The notes under the pieces: generated by a model
Database searches by the model: none
Seen by the model: only the letters and a program-made list of their open reading frames with translations
Told to the model about the DNA's origin: nothing
Assembly (NCBI RefSeq): GCF_014836985.1
Contig: NZ_JACSPU010000001.1
Coordinates: forward strand, 62,001 to 126,000
Reading direction: 5' to 3'
Source: Planococcus wigleyi
GTDB lineage: Bacteria; Bacillota; Bacilli; Bacillales_A; Planococcaceae
Length of the DNA stretch: 64,000 bases
Made by a program: the position numbers and the translations under genes
Shown here: piece after piece, positions 36,571-48,254 of the stretch
Layout of the letters: the number at the start of each line of letters is the position of its first letter
Numbering within the stretch: position 1 is the stretch's first letter

Positions 36571-39500
36571 ATGGCTACAATCGAAGAAACGAAAACCTAT
36601 CAGCCGAAAAACCATATTCGCTTTGTCACGGCTTCCAGTCTTTTTGACGGCCATGACGCGTCCATCAACATCATGCGCCGGATTCTGCAATCAAGCGGTG
36701 CCGAAGTGATTCACTTGGGCCATAACCGCTCGGTTGAAGAAGTGGTCAATGCGGCTATCCAAGAAGATGTTCAGGGGATCTGCATTTCGTCTTACCAAGG
36801 CGGCCATATGGAATACTTCAAGTATATGTATGATTTGCTGCAGGAAAAAGGCGCATCGCATATCCGGATTTATGGCGGAGGCGGAGGCGTTATTTTGCCG
36901 CGTGAAATCAAAGAACTTGAAGAATACGGCATTGCCGGCATTTTCTCACCGGAAGATGGCCGCAAAAAAGGCCTGCAGGGCATGATTACGGAAATCGTTG
37001 AGGAATGTGATTTCTCGACGGTGAAACCGGATCAGAAAATCGAAAACCTTTCTGCCGACGAACCGGTAGTACTGGCAAACCTGATTACGGCTGCGGAAGA
37101 AGCGCATACGCGCGACACCGATACTGACGAATTGTTGAGAGCGGTACGGGAACAGACGAAAAACACGCCGGTCCTCGGCATCACCGGAACAGGCGGAGCT
37201 GGGAAAAGCTCGCTGACCGATGAATTGATTCGCCGATTCCTGTCTGAACTTCCGGACAAGAAAATCGCAATTCTGTCGATCGACCCGACCAAACAGAAAA
37301 CAGGCGGCGCGCTTTTGGGTGACCGCATCCGCATGAACGCCATCTTCAATAAACGTGTCTTTATGAGAAGCCTGGCAACACGCGGTTCACGCTCAGAGCT
37401 GTCCGGTGCAATCGGAGATGTTTTGGACGTCGTGAAAGCGGCGGATTTCGATTTGATTGTTGTGGAAACAAGTGGGATCGGCCAGGGAGATGCGGAAATC
37501 GCCAACTTCTCGGACATTTCCATGTACGTCATGACCAGTGAATTCGGTGCACCGTCACAGCTTGAAAAAATCGATATGATCGATTACGCGGATTTGATTG
37601 TCATCAATAAATTCGAACGCAGCGGTTCGCAGGATGCGCTTCGCCAAGTGCAGAAGCAGTATCAGCGCAGCCATCTGCTATGGGATAAAGACCTGGATGA
37701 AATGCCGGTCTACGGCACAATCGCCAGCCAGTTCAACGATAAAGGGACCAACTCCCTGTTCGCGGCATTGGTAGCGACAGTCAATGAAAAAATGGGCACT
37801 GACTGGGAAACGGATTACGATAAATTCGTCAAAACCCAGAAAGAGAACCTCATCATTCCGAACGATCGCCGCTATTACTTGCGTGAGCTGACCGATACGG
37901 TCCGTGGCTACCACGCAAAATCCAAAGAACAAGCCGCCTTTGCGCGCCGTCTGTTCCAATTGGAAGGCGCCATCGAAGCGGTAAAAGAAAAAGCACCGGA
38001 TGATGCATTGGTCGCTTCACTCGAGTCGCTGGCTGACGGCGTCCGTGAGGAATTGACTGCTGAATCCAAACGCATTCTCGCTAATTGGGTTGCGTTGAAA
38101 GAAATGTATGCCGGAGACGAATTCGTCACATCAGTACGAGACAAGGAAATCCGCACGATCCTGCGTACGGAAAGCCTATCCGGCATCAAAGTGCCGCGTG
38201 TGGTATTGCCGAAATTTGTTGATTACGGCGAGATCCTGTCTTGGGTTTACGCAGAGAACGTACCGGGTTCATTCCCGTATACGGCAGGGGTTTTCCCGTT
38301 CAAACGCGAAGGGGAAGATCCGAAGCGCCAATTTGCGGGAGAAGGAACGCCTGAACGCACGAACCGCCGTTTCCATTATCTATCGAAAGATGACGATGCG
38401 AAACGCTTGTCTACAGCTTTTGACTCGGTGACACTTTACGGCGAAGACCCGGATCACCGTCCAGACATTTACGGGAAAGTCGGCGAATCAGGTGTATCAA
38501 TCTGTACGCTTGATGATATGAAGAAACTTTACGCAGGATTTGATCTGTGTGCGCCGTCGACTTCAGTTTCCATGACCATCAACGGACCGGCACCGATCAT
38601 TTTGGCGATGTTCATGAACACGGCAATTGATCAGCAGGTCAAGTTGAATGAAGAAAAACTAGGCCGCACGTTGACTGTCGAAGAATTTACAGAAGTCCGT
38701 GAAAGCACGCTGCAAGTCGTTCGTGGCACCGTACAAGCCGATATTTTGAAAGAAGACCAAGGGCAGAACACCTGCATCTTCTCGACTGAATTCGCGTTGC
38801 GCATGATGGGCGATATCCAGCAATACTTCATCGATCACAAAGTGCGCAATTACTACTCTGTATCGATTTCGGGCTACCATATCGCCGAAGCGGGAGCGAA
38901 TCCGATTTCCCAATTGGCCTTCACACTGTCCAACGGCTTCACGTATGTGGAATATTACTTGAGCCGCGGCATGAACATCGATGACTTTGCGCCGAACCTG
39001 TCGTTCTTCTTCTCGAACGGGCTGGATCCGGAATATACCGTCATCGGCCGTGTGGCACGCCGCATCTGGGCAGTTGTCATGCGCGATAAATACGGCGCCA
39101 ACGAACGCAGCCAGAAACTGAAATACCATGTACAGACATCCGGGCGCAGTCTGCATGCACAGGAAATTGATTTCAACGACATCCGCACAACGTTACAGGC
39201 ATTGATGGCGCTGCAGGATAACTGCAACTCGCTTCATACCAATGCTTACGATGAAGCGATCACGACGCCGACCGAAGAATCGGTTCGCCGCGCGATGGCG
39301 ATCCAGATGATCATCACCAAAGAGCATGGATTGTCGAAAAACGAGAATCCGCTGCAAGGCGCGTTCATCATCGAAGAAATGACGCAATTGGTGGAAGAAG
39401 CGGTATTGACCGAGTTTGACCGCATCAACGACCGCGGAGGCGTTCTGGGCGCAATGGAAACACAGTACCAGCGCGGCAAAATCCAGGAAGAATCCATGCA

Positions 39501-39822
39501 TTACGAAATGAAGAAACACACAGGCGAATTGCCGATCATCGGAGTCAATACCTACTTGAACCCGAATCCGCAATCAGACGACGACATCAACGCGATGGAA
39601 ATCGCCCGCGCCACAACCGAAGAAAAGGAAACACAAATCAACAACTTGCGCGCCTTCCAGGAGCGCAACGATTCGACCGAAGCATTGGAGCGCCTGAAGC
39701 AAGTTGCGAAGACGGGCGGCAACATCTTCGAAGAATTGATGGACACCGTAAAAGTCGCAAGCTTAGGCCAAATCACTACAGCTTTATATGAAGTCGGCGG
39801 GCAGTATCGACGGAATATGTAG
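36571..39822 (+). CDS. icmF: Fused isobutyryl-CoA mutase IcmF (AdoCbl-dependent)
   Basis: This 1083-aa protein combines three parts. The N-terminal B12-binding domain has FDGHDASIN with lower-ligand His28 and GGGGGV. The MeaI-type G-protein chaperone has Walker [14 protein letters not shown] near residue 205. A large TIM-barrel mutase domain follows, with [16 protein letters not shown] and FVEYYL-like segments. It interconverts isobutyryl-CoA and n-butyryl-CoA; homologues also act on isovaleryl/pivalyl-CoA. The start at 36571 has CAGGGGG. It joins branched-chain catabolism to beta-oxidation and needs the coenzyme made by the upstream cob region. Confidence 0.93.
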   Translation: MATIEETKTYQPKNHIRFVTASSLFDGHDASINIMRRILQSSGAEVIHLGHNRSVEEVVNAAIQEDVQGICISSYQGGHMEYFKYMYDLLQEKGASHIRIYGGGGGVILPREIKELEEYGIAGIFSPEDGRKKGLQGMITEIVEECDFSTVKPDQKIENLSADEPVVLANLITAAEEAHTRDTDTDELLRAVREQTKNTPVLGITGTGGAGKSSLTDELIRRFLSELPDKKIAILSIDPTKQKTGGALLGDRIRMNAIFNKRVFMRSLATRGSRSELSGAIGDVLDVVKAADFDLIVVETSGIGQGDAEIANFSDISMYVMTSEFGAPSQLEKIDMIDYADLIVINKFERSGSQDALRQVQKQYQRSHLLWDKDLDEMPVYGTIASQFNDKGTNSLFAALVATVNEKMGTDWETDYDKFVKTQKENLIIPNDRRYYLRELTDTVRGYHAKSKEQAAFARRLFQLEGAIEAVKEKAPDDALVASLESLADGVREELTAESKRILANWVALKEMYAGDEFVTSVRDKEIRTILRTESLSGIKVPRVVLPKFVDYGEILSWVYAENVPGSFPYTAGVFPFKREGEDPKRQFAGEGTPERTNRRFHYLSKDDDAKRLSTAFDSVTLYGEDPDHRPDIYGKVGESGVSICTLDDMKKLYAGFDLCAPSTSVSMTINGPAPIILAMFMNTAIDQQVKLNEEKLGRTLTVEEFTEVRESTLQVVRGTVQADILKEDQGQNTCIFSTEFALRMMGDIQQYFIDHKVRNYYSVSISGYHIAEAGANPISQLAFTLSNGFTYVEYYLSRGMNIDDFAPNLSFFFSNGLDPEYTVIGRVARRIWAVVMRDKYGANERSQKLKYHVQTSGRSLHAQEIDFNDIRTTLQALMALQDNCNSLHTNAYDEAITTPTEESVRRAMAIQMIITKEHGLSKNENPLQGAFIIEEMTQLVEEAVLTEFDRINDRGGVLGAMETQYQRGKIQEESMHYEMKKHTGELPIIGVNTYLNPNPQSDDDINAMEIARATTEEKETQINNLRAFQERNDSTEALERLKQVAKTGGNIFEELMDTVKVASLGQITTALYEVGGQYRRNM

Positions 39823-39825
39823 GTA

Positions 39826-39940
39826 GAAAAGCGGAAGCAGCCGTTTTGCTCCGACAGGCGTAAGAGGGTTTGGCGAAGGGGCGTGTTTCCAGTCGCACAG
39901 CCAAAGCAGCTTACGACCCGAGGGGCAGGCTGCTGGAGCT
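39826..39940 (+). repeat. Interspersed ~115-bp element, forward copy
   Basis: It begins GAAAAGCGGAAGCAGCCG three bases after the icmF stop. It contains CGACAGGCGTAAGAGG and TTTGGCGAAGGGGCG and ends GACCCGAGGGGCAGGCTGCTGGAGCT. It aligns end to end with the inverted copy at 11233 and shares its ends with the copy at 14297. A reading frame inside it has no ribosome site. Confidence 0.78.
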
Positions 39941-39971
39941 GGACAAAGAGGGAAGCCGAATGAAATACAAT

Positions 39972-40017
39972 AAAGTAAGCGGAATCCGATTTCAAGTGGA
40001 TTTTGCTTACTTTTTTT
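39972..40017 (+). terminator. Terminator of the icmF operon
   Basis: The stem AAAGTAAGC / GCTTACTTT (39972-39980 with 40005-40013) with inner GGAATCC/GGATTTT pairing is followed by a run of seven T. Confidence 0.87.
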
Positions 40018-40095
40018 GTGGGGATGCGAGCTGGATCAGATTTGCAGGCGTTCTGCCGAGTTAAGGCCTAAAAGCTGAATGGATCAAAACACGAA

Positions 40096-40136
40096 AAAAG
40101 ACGAAAACCCGCCAAAGCCGGGATTTTCGCTTTTTT
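40096..40136 (+). terminator. Second terminator-like hairpin
   Basis: The stem CGAAAACCCG / CGGGATTTTCG with one bulged A is followed by six T. An A-rich left flank (AAAAAA) means it could also work on the other strand. No gene ends immediately before it. Confidence 0.75.
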
Positions 40137-40196
40137 GAGAAGAACTAAAGAGCGGATTTTGAAATCGACGAAGGTTTTTATTAATTTAAAAAGCGA

Positions 40197-40263
40197 TACG
40201 CACGCTTGGAGAAAAAATATGCACGCTTATAAGAAAATACGCACGTTCAGCAGATAAAACGCT
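40197..40263. repeat. ~21-nt-period array with core CGCACGCTT
   Basis: TACGCACGCTT at 40197, TATGCACGCTT at 40218, TACGCACGTTC at 40238 and a decayed AAACGCTAATT near 40258 are spaced 21, 20 and about 20-21 nt, with A-rich variable bases between. It has the same period as the two arrays at 7273 and 7418 but a different core. No start codon, ribosome site or hairpin is seen. Confidence 0.75.
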
Positions 40264-40432
40264 AATTTATTTAAATTACATCCAATAATATATTTTATTA
40301 AGAAAAAATTTCCAACCGGATGCAATAACAATCTTCATAAAGCCCATTCCACACGCTTATCCAGTCGATATCTCCACCCTTTTTCTGTATAATGAATGAA
40401 AACACATCCCAGAAAACAAGAAGGATGATCCT

Positions 40433-40594
40433 ATGCGTAAAGCTGTGCACTACATAATTATCCTAATCTGTGTCATACTGATTTTCTTCCTGTACAATAA
40501 AGCTTTGGGATCCATTCCTTTTATGATCTTGGCGCTCTATTTGTTTTACTTCGGGTGGATGCAATTAGATCCGAGAAAAAAGAAAACACGGTAG
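40433..40594 (+). CDS. Small membrane protein, 53 aa
   Basis: This short gene encodes MRKAVHYIII and onward, with two hydrophobic segments (about 5-20 and 27-42) and a basic tail DPRKKKTR. AGAAGGATGAT supplies a ribosome site, and a TATAAT box lies 40 bp upstream (40388-40393). The hairpin-like two-helix layout with a positive end is typical of real small membrane proteins. No family is recognised. It sits 62 bp before rpoE on the same strand. Confidence 0.6.
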   Translation: MRKAVHYIIILICVILIFFLYNKALGSIPFMILALYLFYFGWMQLDPRKKKTR

Positions 40595-40656
40595 CGGAGA
40601 CTAGGTTGTTTGTATATAATGGATTAAGTTAAGAAAGAAGAAGGGACGTGCACGGA

Positions 40657-41229
40657 ATGAAAATTCGTGAATTATCTAAAGAAGAACTAATAGAAGAGTC
40701 ATTTGTTGACTTGACATATGCAATGCTTGAAGAAACACATGAAACGAAAACGTATGCAGAATTGGTTGAAGAAATCGAGAAATTGCTCAACTTATCAAAA
40801 GAGGAAATGAAAGATCGTCTGGTTCAATTCTACACAGATTTGAATATCGACGGCCGCTTTTTGATTTTGGGCGAAAACCGTTGGGGCCTTCGCGAATGGT
40901 ACCCGGTAGAGCAGATCGAAGAAGAATCCGCTCCGACTGTTAAAGCACGTAAGAAGAAAGCGAAAGTCGCTGACGATGAAGGCTTTGACGATTTGGATGA
41001 ATTGGCATTGGAAGACGAGTTGGAATTCGAAGACTTCGGTGAAGACGACGATGACGACGAGGATGATGATGACGAAGTGATCAAATCACCTGTCGAAGTG
41101 GAAGTCCTGGATTTCGACGCAGACGATGACGACGAAGAAGACGTCGATGTTTTGGTAGAAGATCTGGATGGCAACATCATCGACGACGAAGATGAAGACG
41201 ATGAAGATGAAGAAGACGATTTGAAGTAA
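40657..41229 (+). CDS. rpoE: RNA polymerase delta subunit
   Basis: This 190-aa protein has an N-terminal globular HARE-HTH domain (1-90, with ETKTYAELVEEIE and WGLREWYP) and a highly acidic Asp/Glu-rich disordered tail. It matches the B. subtilis delta factor that increases RNA polymerase recycling and selectivity. The start MKIRELSKEEL at 40657 is chosen over an in-frame GTG at 40648, which is too close to AAGGGA. rpoE-pyrG order is conserved. Confidence 0.95.
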   Translation: MKIRELSKEELIEESFVDLTYAMLEETHETKTYAELVEEIEKLLNLSKEEMKDRLVQFYTDLNIDGRFLILGENRWGLREWYPVEQIEEESAPTVKARKKKAKVADDEGFDDLDELALEDELEFEDFGEDDDDDEDDDDEVIKSPVEVEVLDFDADDDDEEDVDVLVEDLDGNIIDDEDEDDEDEEDDLK

Positions 41230-41247
41230 TTTGAACATTTTATTACC

Positions 41248-42986
<1,739 letters not shown>

Positions 42987-42990
42987 ACGG

Positions 42991-43025
42991 AAAAGCCTTC
43001 CCACATAAAAAAGGGGAAGGCTTTT
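42991..43025. terminator. Bidirectional terminator between pyrG and ywjG
   Basis: AAAAGCCTTCCC / GGGGAAGGCTTTT is flanked by A and T runs on both sides and serves the convergent genes pyrG (+) and ywjG (-). Confidence 0.85.
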
Positions 43026-43038
43026 ATACATGGAAAAT

Positions 43039-43524
43039 TTAATCGGCCAGCAGTTGGTCGATGCTTGATTTGACAGCGTGGTAGACATAGAGTGCAGCCA
43101 TGGCATGTGGAACTATCATGGACAGAGCATCGTCCTGTAACCGTGCGCCTTTCTGCTTGTCCAATGGAAGAAAGGCGTCGGCTAACTCGCTGTTGCCGGA
43201 ATCCGGTGCCATAAAAGCGAACGGAATGCCCGCATCCGAAAGCCGTCCAGCAAGTTCATCGCCTTCTTTATCCGCTGCCAGTATCCAAACGCGGTCACTG
43301 CTGGTGACAATGCTTGCAGGCGACCATTCGGCCGCAGAAGCCAACGGATCTTTGCTATGAAAGGCAACGGAGTCGACGGCTTTCATTTCACCGAACGCCG
43401 CGATGAAAATAGTGCCGCCTGCAACAGCAGCTTGTGCCAAAACACCAGCTACAGAGTCAATGGCTTCCTGCTGTTTTGCCAGGTGCTCAAACAGCGGAGT
43501 TAATTGTGCAGTTAACAGTTCCAT
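43039..43524 (-). CDS. ywjG: YwjG, DUF2529 family protein
   Basis: This 161-aa protein has a SIS-like sugar-isomerase-type alpha/beta pattern (GGTIFIAAFGEM, VWILAADKEGDELAGRL, ALSMIVPHAMAALYVYHAV) and matches DUF2529/YwjG of Bacillales. Function is unknown. It is the minus-strand gene between pyrG and spo0F, the same place and orientation as in B. subtilis. The start MELLTA at 43524 is behind CGAGGTGAG; a start 11 codons earlier overlaps the spo0F control region. Confidence 0.82.
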   Translation of the reverse strand: MELLTAQLTPLFEHLAKQQEAIDSVAGVLAQAAVAGGTIFIAAFGEMKAVDSVAFHSKDPLASAAEWSPASIVTSSDRVWILAADKEGDELAGRLSDAGIPFAFMAPDSGNSELADAFLPLDKQKGARLQDDALSMIVPHAMAALYVYHAVKSSIDQLLAD

Positions 43525-43571
43525 AAAACTCACCTCGTAAAAAAGTATAGCAGACAAAGGAGTGGTTCTTC

Positions 43572-43931
43572 TTGAAAACCATTTTAATTGTAGATGACCA
43601 ACCGGGAATCCGGCTGTTGTTAAAAGAAGTGTTCAGCAAAGAAGGATACCAGACGTCCACTGCCGGAAGCGGCAAAGAAGCACTCGAATTGGTGCAGGAA
43701 GTTTGCCCGGACCTGGTGTTGTTGGATATGAAGATTCCAGGTATGGACGGCATTGAAATATTGAAGCGATTGAAGAAGAACAAGCCCTCAGTCCACGTCA
43801 TCATGATGACCGCATACGGCGAATTGGATTTAATTAAGGAATCGATGAACTGGGGAGCTGAGCGCTATTTTACCAAGCCTTTCGACGTCTTTGAGGTGCG
43901 CGATGCCGTGAATGGTCTATTGCAGCAGTAA
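43572..43931 (+). CDS. spo0F: Response regulator Spo0F
   Basis: This 119-aa stand-alone receiver domain has acidic pocket Asp8-Asp9 (LIVDDQPG), phospho-acceptor Asp52 in [11 protein letters not shown], the switch Thr in IMMTAYGE, and Lys in [10 protein letters not shown]. It lacks an output domain and in Bacillus relays phosphate from kinases to Spo0B. The start is TTG with AAAGGAG upstream. The organism may be a non-sporulating genus, so its present role is open. The downstream neighbour fbaA is as in Bacillus. Confidence 0.9.
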   Translation: MKTILIVDDQPGIRLLLKEVFSKEGYQTSTAGSGKEALELVQEVCPDLVLLDMKIPGMDGIEILKRLKKNKPSVHVIMMTAYGELDLIKESMNWGAERYFTKPFDVFEVRDAVNGLLQQ

Positions 43932-44015
43932 ACAGCGAAGAAGTAGCGTAAGTACAGGGTTTTTGATATAGTATAAAGGATATTTGCTTTAAACATTGCT
44001 GAGGAGGAATTCTAA

Positions 44016-44873
44016 ATGCCATTGGTTTCAATGAAAGAAATGATGATAAAAGGAAAACAAGAAGGATATGCAATCGGTCAATTCAATTTAAACAACCTGG
44101 AGTTCACACAAGCCATTCTTCAAGCTGCACAGGAAGAGAATTCTCCGGTAATCTGCGGAGTTTCAGAAGGAGCAGCACGTTACATGGGTGGATTCACGAC
44201 AGTTGTTAATATTGTCAAAGGATTGATGCATGATTACAAAATCACCGTTCCCGTGGCAATCCACTTGGATCACGGTTCGAGCTTTGAAAAATGTAAGGAA
44301 GCGATTGATGCAGGATTCACTTCCGTAATGATTGATGCGTCTCATCACCCGTTTGAAGAAAACATTGAAATCACTAAACAAGTTGTAGAATATGCGCGAC
44401 AACATAATGTATCCGTGGAAGCGGAATTGGGAACTGTCGGCGGACAGGAAGACGACATTATTGCTGATGGCGTTATTTATGCCGATCCAAAAGAATGCAA
44501 GCAGCTGGTTGAACAGACTGGAATTGATTGCTTGGCGCCGGCTCTTGGTTCAGTCCATGGCCCTTATAAAGGCGAACCGAATCTTGGGTTTACTGAAATG
44601 GAAGAAATTTCACAGCAATGCGACGTTCCGCTTGTATTGCACGGTGGTACAGGAATTCCAACTAAAGATATTCAACGTGCCGTTTCTCTTGGTACATCGA
44701 AAATCAACGTCAACACAGAAAGCCAGATCACTTCAGCACAAGCCGTACGCGAGGTTTTGAACAACGACGCGGATGTCTATGATCCCCGCAAATACATGGG
44801 ACCAGCCCGCGAAGCAATCAAAAAGACTGTAATCGGCAAAATGCGTGAGTTTGGAAGTTCAGGAAAAGCATAA
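44016..44873 (+). CDS. fbaA: Class II fructose-bisphosphate aldolase
   Basis: This 285-aa zinc aldolase has catalytic Asp and zinc His in [25 protein letters not shown] and a second zinc site [12 protein letters not shown], with INVNTESQ binding phosphate. It splits fructose-1,6-bisphosphate in glycolysis and makes it in gluconeogenesis. The ATG at 44016 follows GAGGAGG. It sits in the fbaA-tal-murA2-glpX-rho string found in B. subtilis. Confidence 0.96.
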   Translation: MPLVSMKEMMIKGKQEGYAIGQFNLNNLEFTQAILQAAQEENSPVICGVSEGAARYMGGFTTVVNIVKGLMHDYKITVPVAIHLDHGSSFEKCKEAIDAGFTSVMIDASHHPFEENIEITKQVVEYARQHNVSVEAELGTVGGQEDDIIADGVIYADPKECKQLVEQTGIDCLAPALGSVHGPYKGEPNLGFTEMEEISQQCDVPLVLHGGTGIPTKDIQRAVSLGTSKINVNTESQITSAQAVREVLNNDADVYDPRKYMGPAREAIKKTVIGKMREFGSSGKA

Positions 44874-44894
44874 TAACGACACAAAAAAAGATGG

Positions 44895-44928
44895 GAGAGA
44901 AGCGTCCGAAAGGCGCCTTCTCTTTTTC
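44895..44928 (+). terminator. Terminator between fbaA and tal
   Basis: The stem GAGAAGCG / CGCCTTCTC (one bulge), with an inner TCC-GAAA-GG loop, is followed by TTTTT. Some read-through into tal is likely because tal has its own strong ribosome site only 25 bp later. Confidence 0.75.
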
Positions 44929-44952
44929 CCGTCATACTGGAGGAGAAAAATA

Positions 44953-45615
44953 ATGAAATTTTTCATCGATACAGCAAACTTTGACGAAATTAAAGAAGCA
45001 CACGCCTGGGGAATCCTTTCCGGCGTTACAACAAACCCATCTTTGGTAGCAAAAGAGAAAAACGTTTCATTCCATGACCGCCTGAAAGAAATTGCGGCGC
45101 TTGTTGATGGTTCAATCAGCGGAGAAGTGATTGCCCTTGATGCAGAAGGCATGATCAAAGAAGGCCGTGAATTGGCTGATCTTGCGCCGAACATCACAGT
45201 GAAATTGCCAATGACACCAGACGGATTGAAAGCTTGTTCAGTACTTGCTTCAGAAGGCAAAAAAGTTAACGTTACATTGATTTTCAGTGCAAACCAGGCA
45301 TTGCTTGCAGCGCGTGCCGGAGCGGCATACGTTTCGCCATTCCTTGGACGCCTGGACGACATCGGACATAACGGCATGGACTTGATTTCAACAATTGCTG
45401 AAATCTTTGCTATCCATGATATTTCTTCAGAGATCATTGCTGCTTCAATCCGCCATCCACAGCACGTAACGGAAGCTGCATTGAATGGTGCACATATCGC
45501 TACGATGCCGATTAAAGTAATGCACCAAATGTTCAAGCACCCGTTGACAGATCAAGGAATCGATGCATTTTTGGCTGACTGGGAAAAACGTTCAGTAGAA
45601 GACGGTGTAAAATAA
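44953..45615 (+). CDS. tal: Transaldolase (small, TalC/fructose-6-phosphate aldolase-like)
   Basis: This 220-aa subunit of the short transaldolase group begins [16 protein letters not shown]. It has the Schiff-base Lys in [12 protein letters not shown] and [14 protein letters not shown]. It moves a dihydroxyacetone unit between sugar phosphates in the pentose-phosphate pathway. The start at 44953 is behind TGGAGGAG. It corresponds to B. subtilis YwjH. A long in-frame extension upstream overlaps fbaA and is not real. Confidence 0.93.
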   Translation: MKFFIDTANFDEIKEAHAWGILSGVTTNPSLVAKEKNVSFHDRLKEIAALVDGSISGEVIALDAEGMIKEGRELADLAPNITVKLPMTPDGLKACSVLASEGKKVNVTLIFSANQALLAARAGAAYVSPFLGRLDDIGHNGMDLISTIAEIFAIHDISSEIIAASIRHPQHVTEAALNGAHIATMPIKVMHQMFKHPLTDQGIDAFLADWEKRSVEDGVK

Positions 45616-45896
45616 GAACATCAAGAGATTTCCCGCTTTTAGGGCGGGAAATTGACTTGCCTTTAATGGCAGGAAAAACCCAAGTTGTGATCGGCAGCCG
45701 ACTGGCATGCTGAAGCAATGGAACTTTTGCGGCCAACTATACTGCCGGGAAAAGTGGATAAAGAGAAAATTCAATCAAAAGGGGCTTGCCCCGTTGATTG
45801 TTAGTTGATCCAATCGGACTTTTACGGTCAGTGGATCTTCCGCTTGGATAAGCGGAAATCGTACTGCCCGTTAAAGCGGGATAAAGGAGAAAATTT
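45616..45896 (+). other. Chain of short hairpins in the tal-murA2 gap (candidate structured leader)
   Basis: This 281-nt gap holds at least six compact hairpins: TTTCCCGC/GCGGGAAA (45629-45651), CTTGCC/GGCAGG (45656-45673), CAATCA..GGGG/CCCC..TGATTG (45772-45800), GATCCA/TGGATC with inner GAC/GTC (about 45807-45836), TTCCGCTT/AAGCGGAA (45838-45857) and CCCG/CGGG just before the murA2 ribosome site. None has a T-tract, so they are not terminators. No reading frame is supported. Confidence 0.5.
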
Positions 45897-47195
45897 ATGG
45901 ATGTATATAAAGTAAGGGGCGGTAAGCGCCTTTCCGGAACAATCAAAGTCAACGGTGCTAAAAATAGTGCGGTGGCATTGATTCCTGCATCGATTTTGGC
46001 GAATTCGCCAGTAACGATCGAAGGATTACCGGGTATTTCCGACGCATGGACACTGAAAAGTATTCTGGAAGAAATCGGCGGGGAAGTAACATTTGAAGAC
46101 GGAACAATGAGCATCGATCCGACGAAAATGATTGATATGCCTTTGCCGAACGGCAATGTGAAAAAACTGCGTGCTTCCTATTATATGATGGGCGCGATGT
46201 TGGGCCGTTTCAAACATGCAGCAATTGGCCTTCCGGGCGGTTGTTTCTTAGGGCCTCGCCCAATCGATCAGCACATCAAAGGTTTTGAAGCATTAGGTGC
46301 GAAAGTCACGAATGAACACGGCGCCATCTACTTGCGTGCCGATGAGCTTCGTGGAGCCAAGATTTATTTGGATGTCGTCAGTGTTGGTGCAACAATCAAC
46401 ATCATGTTGGCAGCTGTTATGGCGAAAGGCCAAACAACGATTGAAAATGCGGCAAAAGAGCCGGAAATCATTGATGTAGCGACGTTATTGACCAATATGG
46501 GCGCGAAAATCAAAGGAGCCGGAACAAATGTCATCCGTATTGACGGCGTGGAAGAATTGCATGGCACCAACCATACAATCATCCCTGACCGCATTGAAGC
46601 CGGAACATTCATGATTATGGCTGCGGCTGCAGGAGATGGGGTAACCATCGACAACGTAATTCCTTTCCATATGGAAGCTTTGACTGCCAAATTACGCGAA
46701 ATGGGTGTAGATGTGCAGGAAGGCGAAGAATCGATCTATATTCCAAAATCCAACAACTTGACGGCCATCGACGTAAAAACATTGGTGTACCCTGGATTCC
46801 CGACAGATCTTCAGCAGCCGTTTTCTGTGCTGATGACTCAGGCTCAAGGAGCTTCAATGATTACCGATACCATCTATTCCGCACGTTTCAAGCATATTGA
46901 TGAACTTCGCCGCATGAATGCAAGCGGCCGTGTGGAAGGAAGAGCGGCGATCGTTACAGGGCCGACTCCTTTGACTGCGGCAACCGTTGTAGCTTCTGAC
47001 TTGCGTGCAGGCGCCGCATTGGTCATTGCCGGATTACTGGCGGAAGGCGAAACAGAAATCCGTGAAATCTACCACATCGAACGCGGCTACGCGTCCATCA
47101 TTGAAAAACTGCAGGGCCTTGGTGCAGATATCCGGAGAGAGACGATTGACCCGGTGGCAAGCATGAAGTCCGACCTTAGCCAGGATGCAAATTAA
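45897..47195 (+). CDS. murAB: UDP-N-acetylglucosamine 1-carboxyvinyltransferase (second MurA, MurAB/MurZ)
   Basis: This 432-aa protein is built of two EPSP-synthase-like domains. It has [19 protein letters not shown] near the N-terminus and the catalytic loop Cys in [16 protein letters not shown]. The Cys is present, so the enzyme should be fosfomycin-sensitive. It makes enolpyruvyl-UDP-GlcNAc, the first committed step of peptidoglycan synthesis. Position after tal matches B. subtilis murAB. AAAGGAGAA precedes the ATG. Confidence 0.94.
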   Translation: MDVYKVRGGKRLSGTIKVNGAKNSAVALIPASILANSPVTIEGLPGISDAWTLKSILEEIGGEVTFEDGTMSIDPTKMIDMPLPNGNVKKLRASYYMMGAMLGRFKHAAIGLPGGCFLGPRPIDQHIKGFEALGAKVTNEHGAIYLRADELRGAKIYLDVVSVGATINIMLAAVMAKGQTTIENAAKEPEIIDVATLLTNMGAKIKGAGTNVIRIDGVEELHGTNHTIIPDRIEAGTFMIMAAAAGDGVTIDNVIPFHMEALTAKLREMGVDVQEGEESIYIPKSNNLTAIDVKTLVYPGFPTDLQQPFSVLMTQAQGASMITDTIYSARFKHIDELRRMNASGRVEGRAAIVTGPTPLTAATVVASDLRAGAALVIAGLLAEGETEIREIYHIERGYASIIEKLQGLGADIRRETIDPVASMKSDLSQDAN

Positions 47196-47268
47196 CGGTC
47201 TTTTAGCATAAAAATATATGCTACAATATTGAAGGCATAGTTAAAGCTGAACGGGAGGAACTGATAGT

Positions 47269-48234
47269 ATGGAACGAAGTCTTTCGATGGAATTAGTGCG
47301 TATCACTGAAGCGGCAGCAATTGCTTCTTCAAAATGGATGGGCCGCGGCATGAAGAACGAAGCGGATGATGCAGCCACCACTGCAATGAGAGTCGTATTT
47401 GATACTATTCCGATGCGCGGCGTCGTTGTCATCGGTGAAGGCGAGATGGACGAAGCGCCCATGCTTTATATCGGTGAAGAATTAGGGACAGGCAATGGTC
47501 CGGAAGTGGACGTTGCAGTGGATCCTTTAGAAGGAACAAATATCGTAGCAGCCGGCGGTTGGAATGCATTAGCGGTTCTGGCCATAGCTGATCGCGGCAA
47601 CCTTCTCAACGCACCGGATATGTACATGGACAAAATTGCGGTTGGGCCTGAATCTGTAGGCAAAATTGACATTAACGCACCAGTCATCGATAATCTTCGT
47701 GCAGTGGCGAAAGCCAAAAACAAAGACATCGAAGAAGTGGTTGCCACCATTATGGACCGTCCGCGCCATAAAGACATCATTGATCAAATCCGAGCAGCTG
47801 GAGCACGCATTAAACTGATCGGTGACGGCGATGTAGCCGGCGCGATCAATACAGCGTTCGACCAGACAGGCGTTGATATTCTATTCGGAATTGGAGGAGC
47901 ACCTGAAGGCGTTATCGCTGCAGTCGGCTTAAAATGCCTGGGTGGCGAAATCCAAGGGAAGCTTGTTCCGCAAAACGAAGAAGAAGCACAGCGCTGCATC
48001 GATATGGGTATTGACGTCAGCAAAGTCCTGATGATGGATGACCTTGTTAAAGGCGATGATGCCATCTTTGCAGCAACAGGCGTAACAGACGGGGAACTTT
48101 TAAAAGGAGTTCAGCTGAAAGGCGGTTTCGCAGAAAGCCATACATTGGTGATGCGCGCGAAATCCGGAACGATCCGCTTTATCGAAGGGCGTCACAGCCT
48201 TCAGAAAAAACCAAATCTCGTAATGAACGATTAA
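47269..48234 (+). CDS. glpX: Fructose-1,6-bisphosphatase class II
   Basis: This 321-aa GlpX-type phosphatase has the metal-binding patterns [15 protein letters not shown] and [14 protein letters not shown]. The Li+-sensitive phosphatase fold and [21 protein letters not shown] are also seen. It removes the 1-phosphate of fructose-1,6-bisphosphate in gluconeogenesis. Corresponds to B. subtilis YwjI. The start at 47269 follows CGGGAGGAA. Confidence 0.93.
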   Translation: MERSLSMELVRITEAAAIASSKWMGRGMKNEADDAATTAMRVVFDTIPMRGVVVIGEGEMDEAPMLYIGEELGTGNGPEVDVAVDPLEGTNIVAAGGWNALAVLAIADRGNLLNAPDMYMDKIAVGPESVGKIDINAPVIDNLRAVAKAKNKDIEEVVATIMDRPRHKDIIDQIRAAGARIKLIGDGDVAGAINTAFDQTGVDILFGIGGAPEGVIAAVGLKCLGGEIQGKLVPQNEEEAQRCIDMGIDVSKVLMMDDLVKGDDAIFAATGVTDGELLKGVQLKGGFAESHTLVMRAKSGTIRFIEGRHSLQKKPNLVMND

Positions 48235-48254
48235 CGATCCTACTTCATAAAATG

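Noticed and set aside
39870-40064. 64-codon plus-strand frame after icmF
   Set aside because: It runs through the interspersed repeat and the terminator; no ribosome site.
40830-41180. Serine-rich minus-strand frame
   Set aside because: It is the antisense reading of the Asp/Glu-rich tail of RpoE.
44859-45536. 225-codon minus-strand frame
   Set aside because: It lies antisense over tal and the fbaA-tal terminator; no recognisable domain and no start signal.
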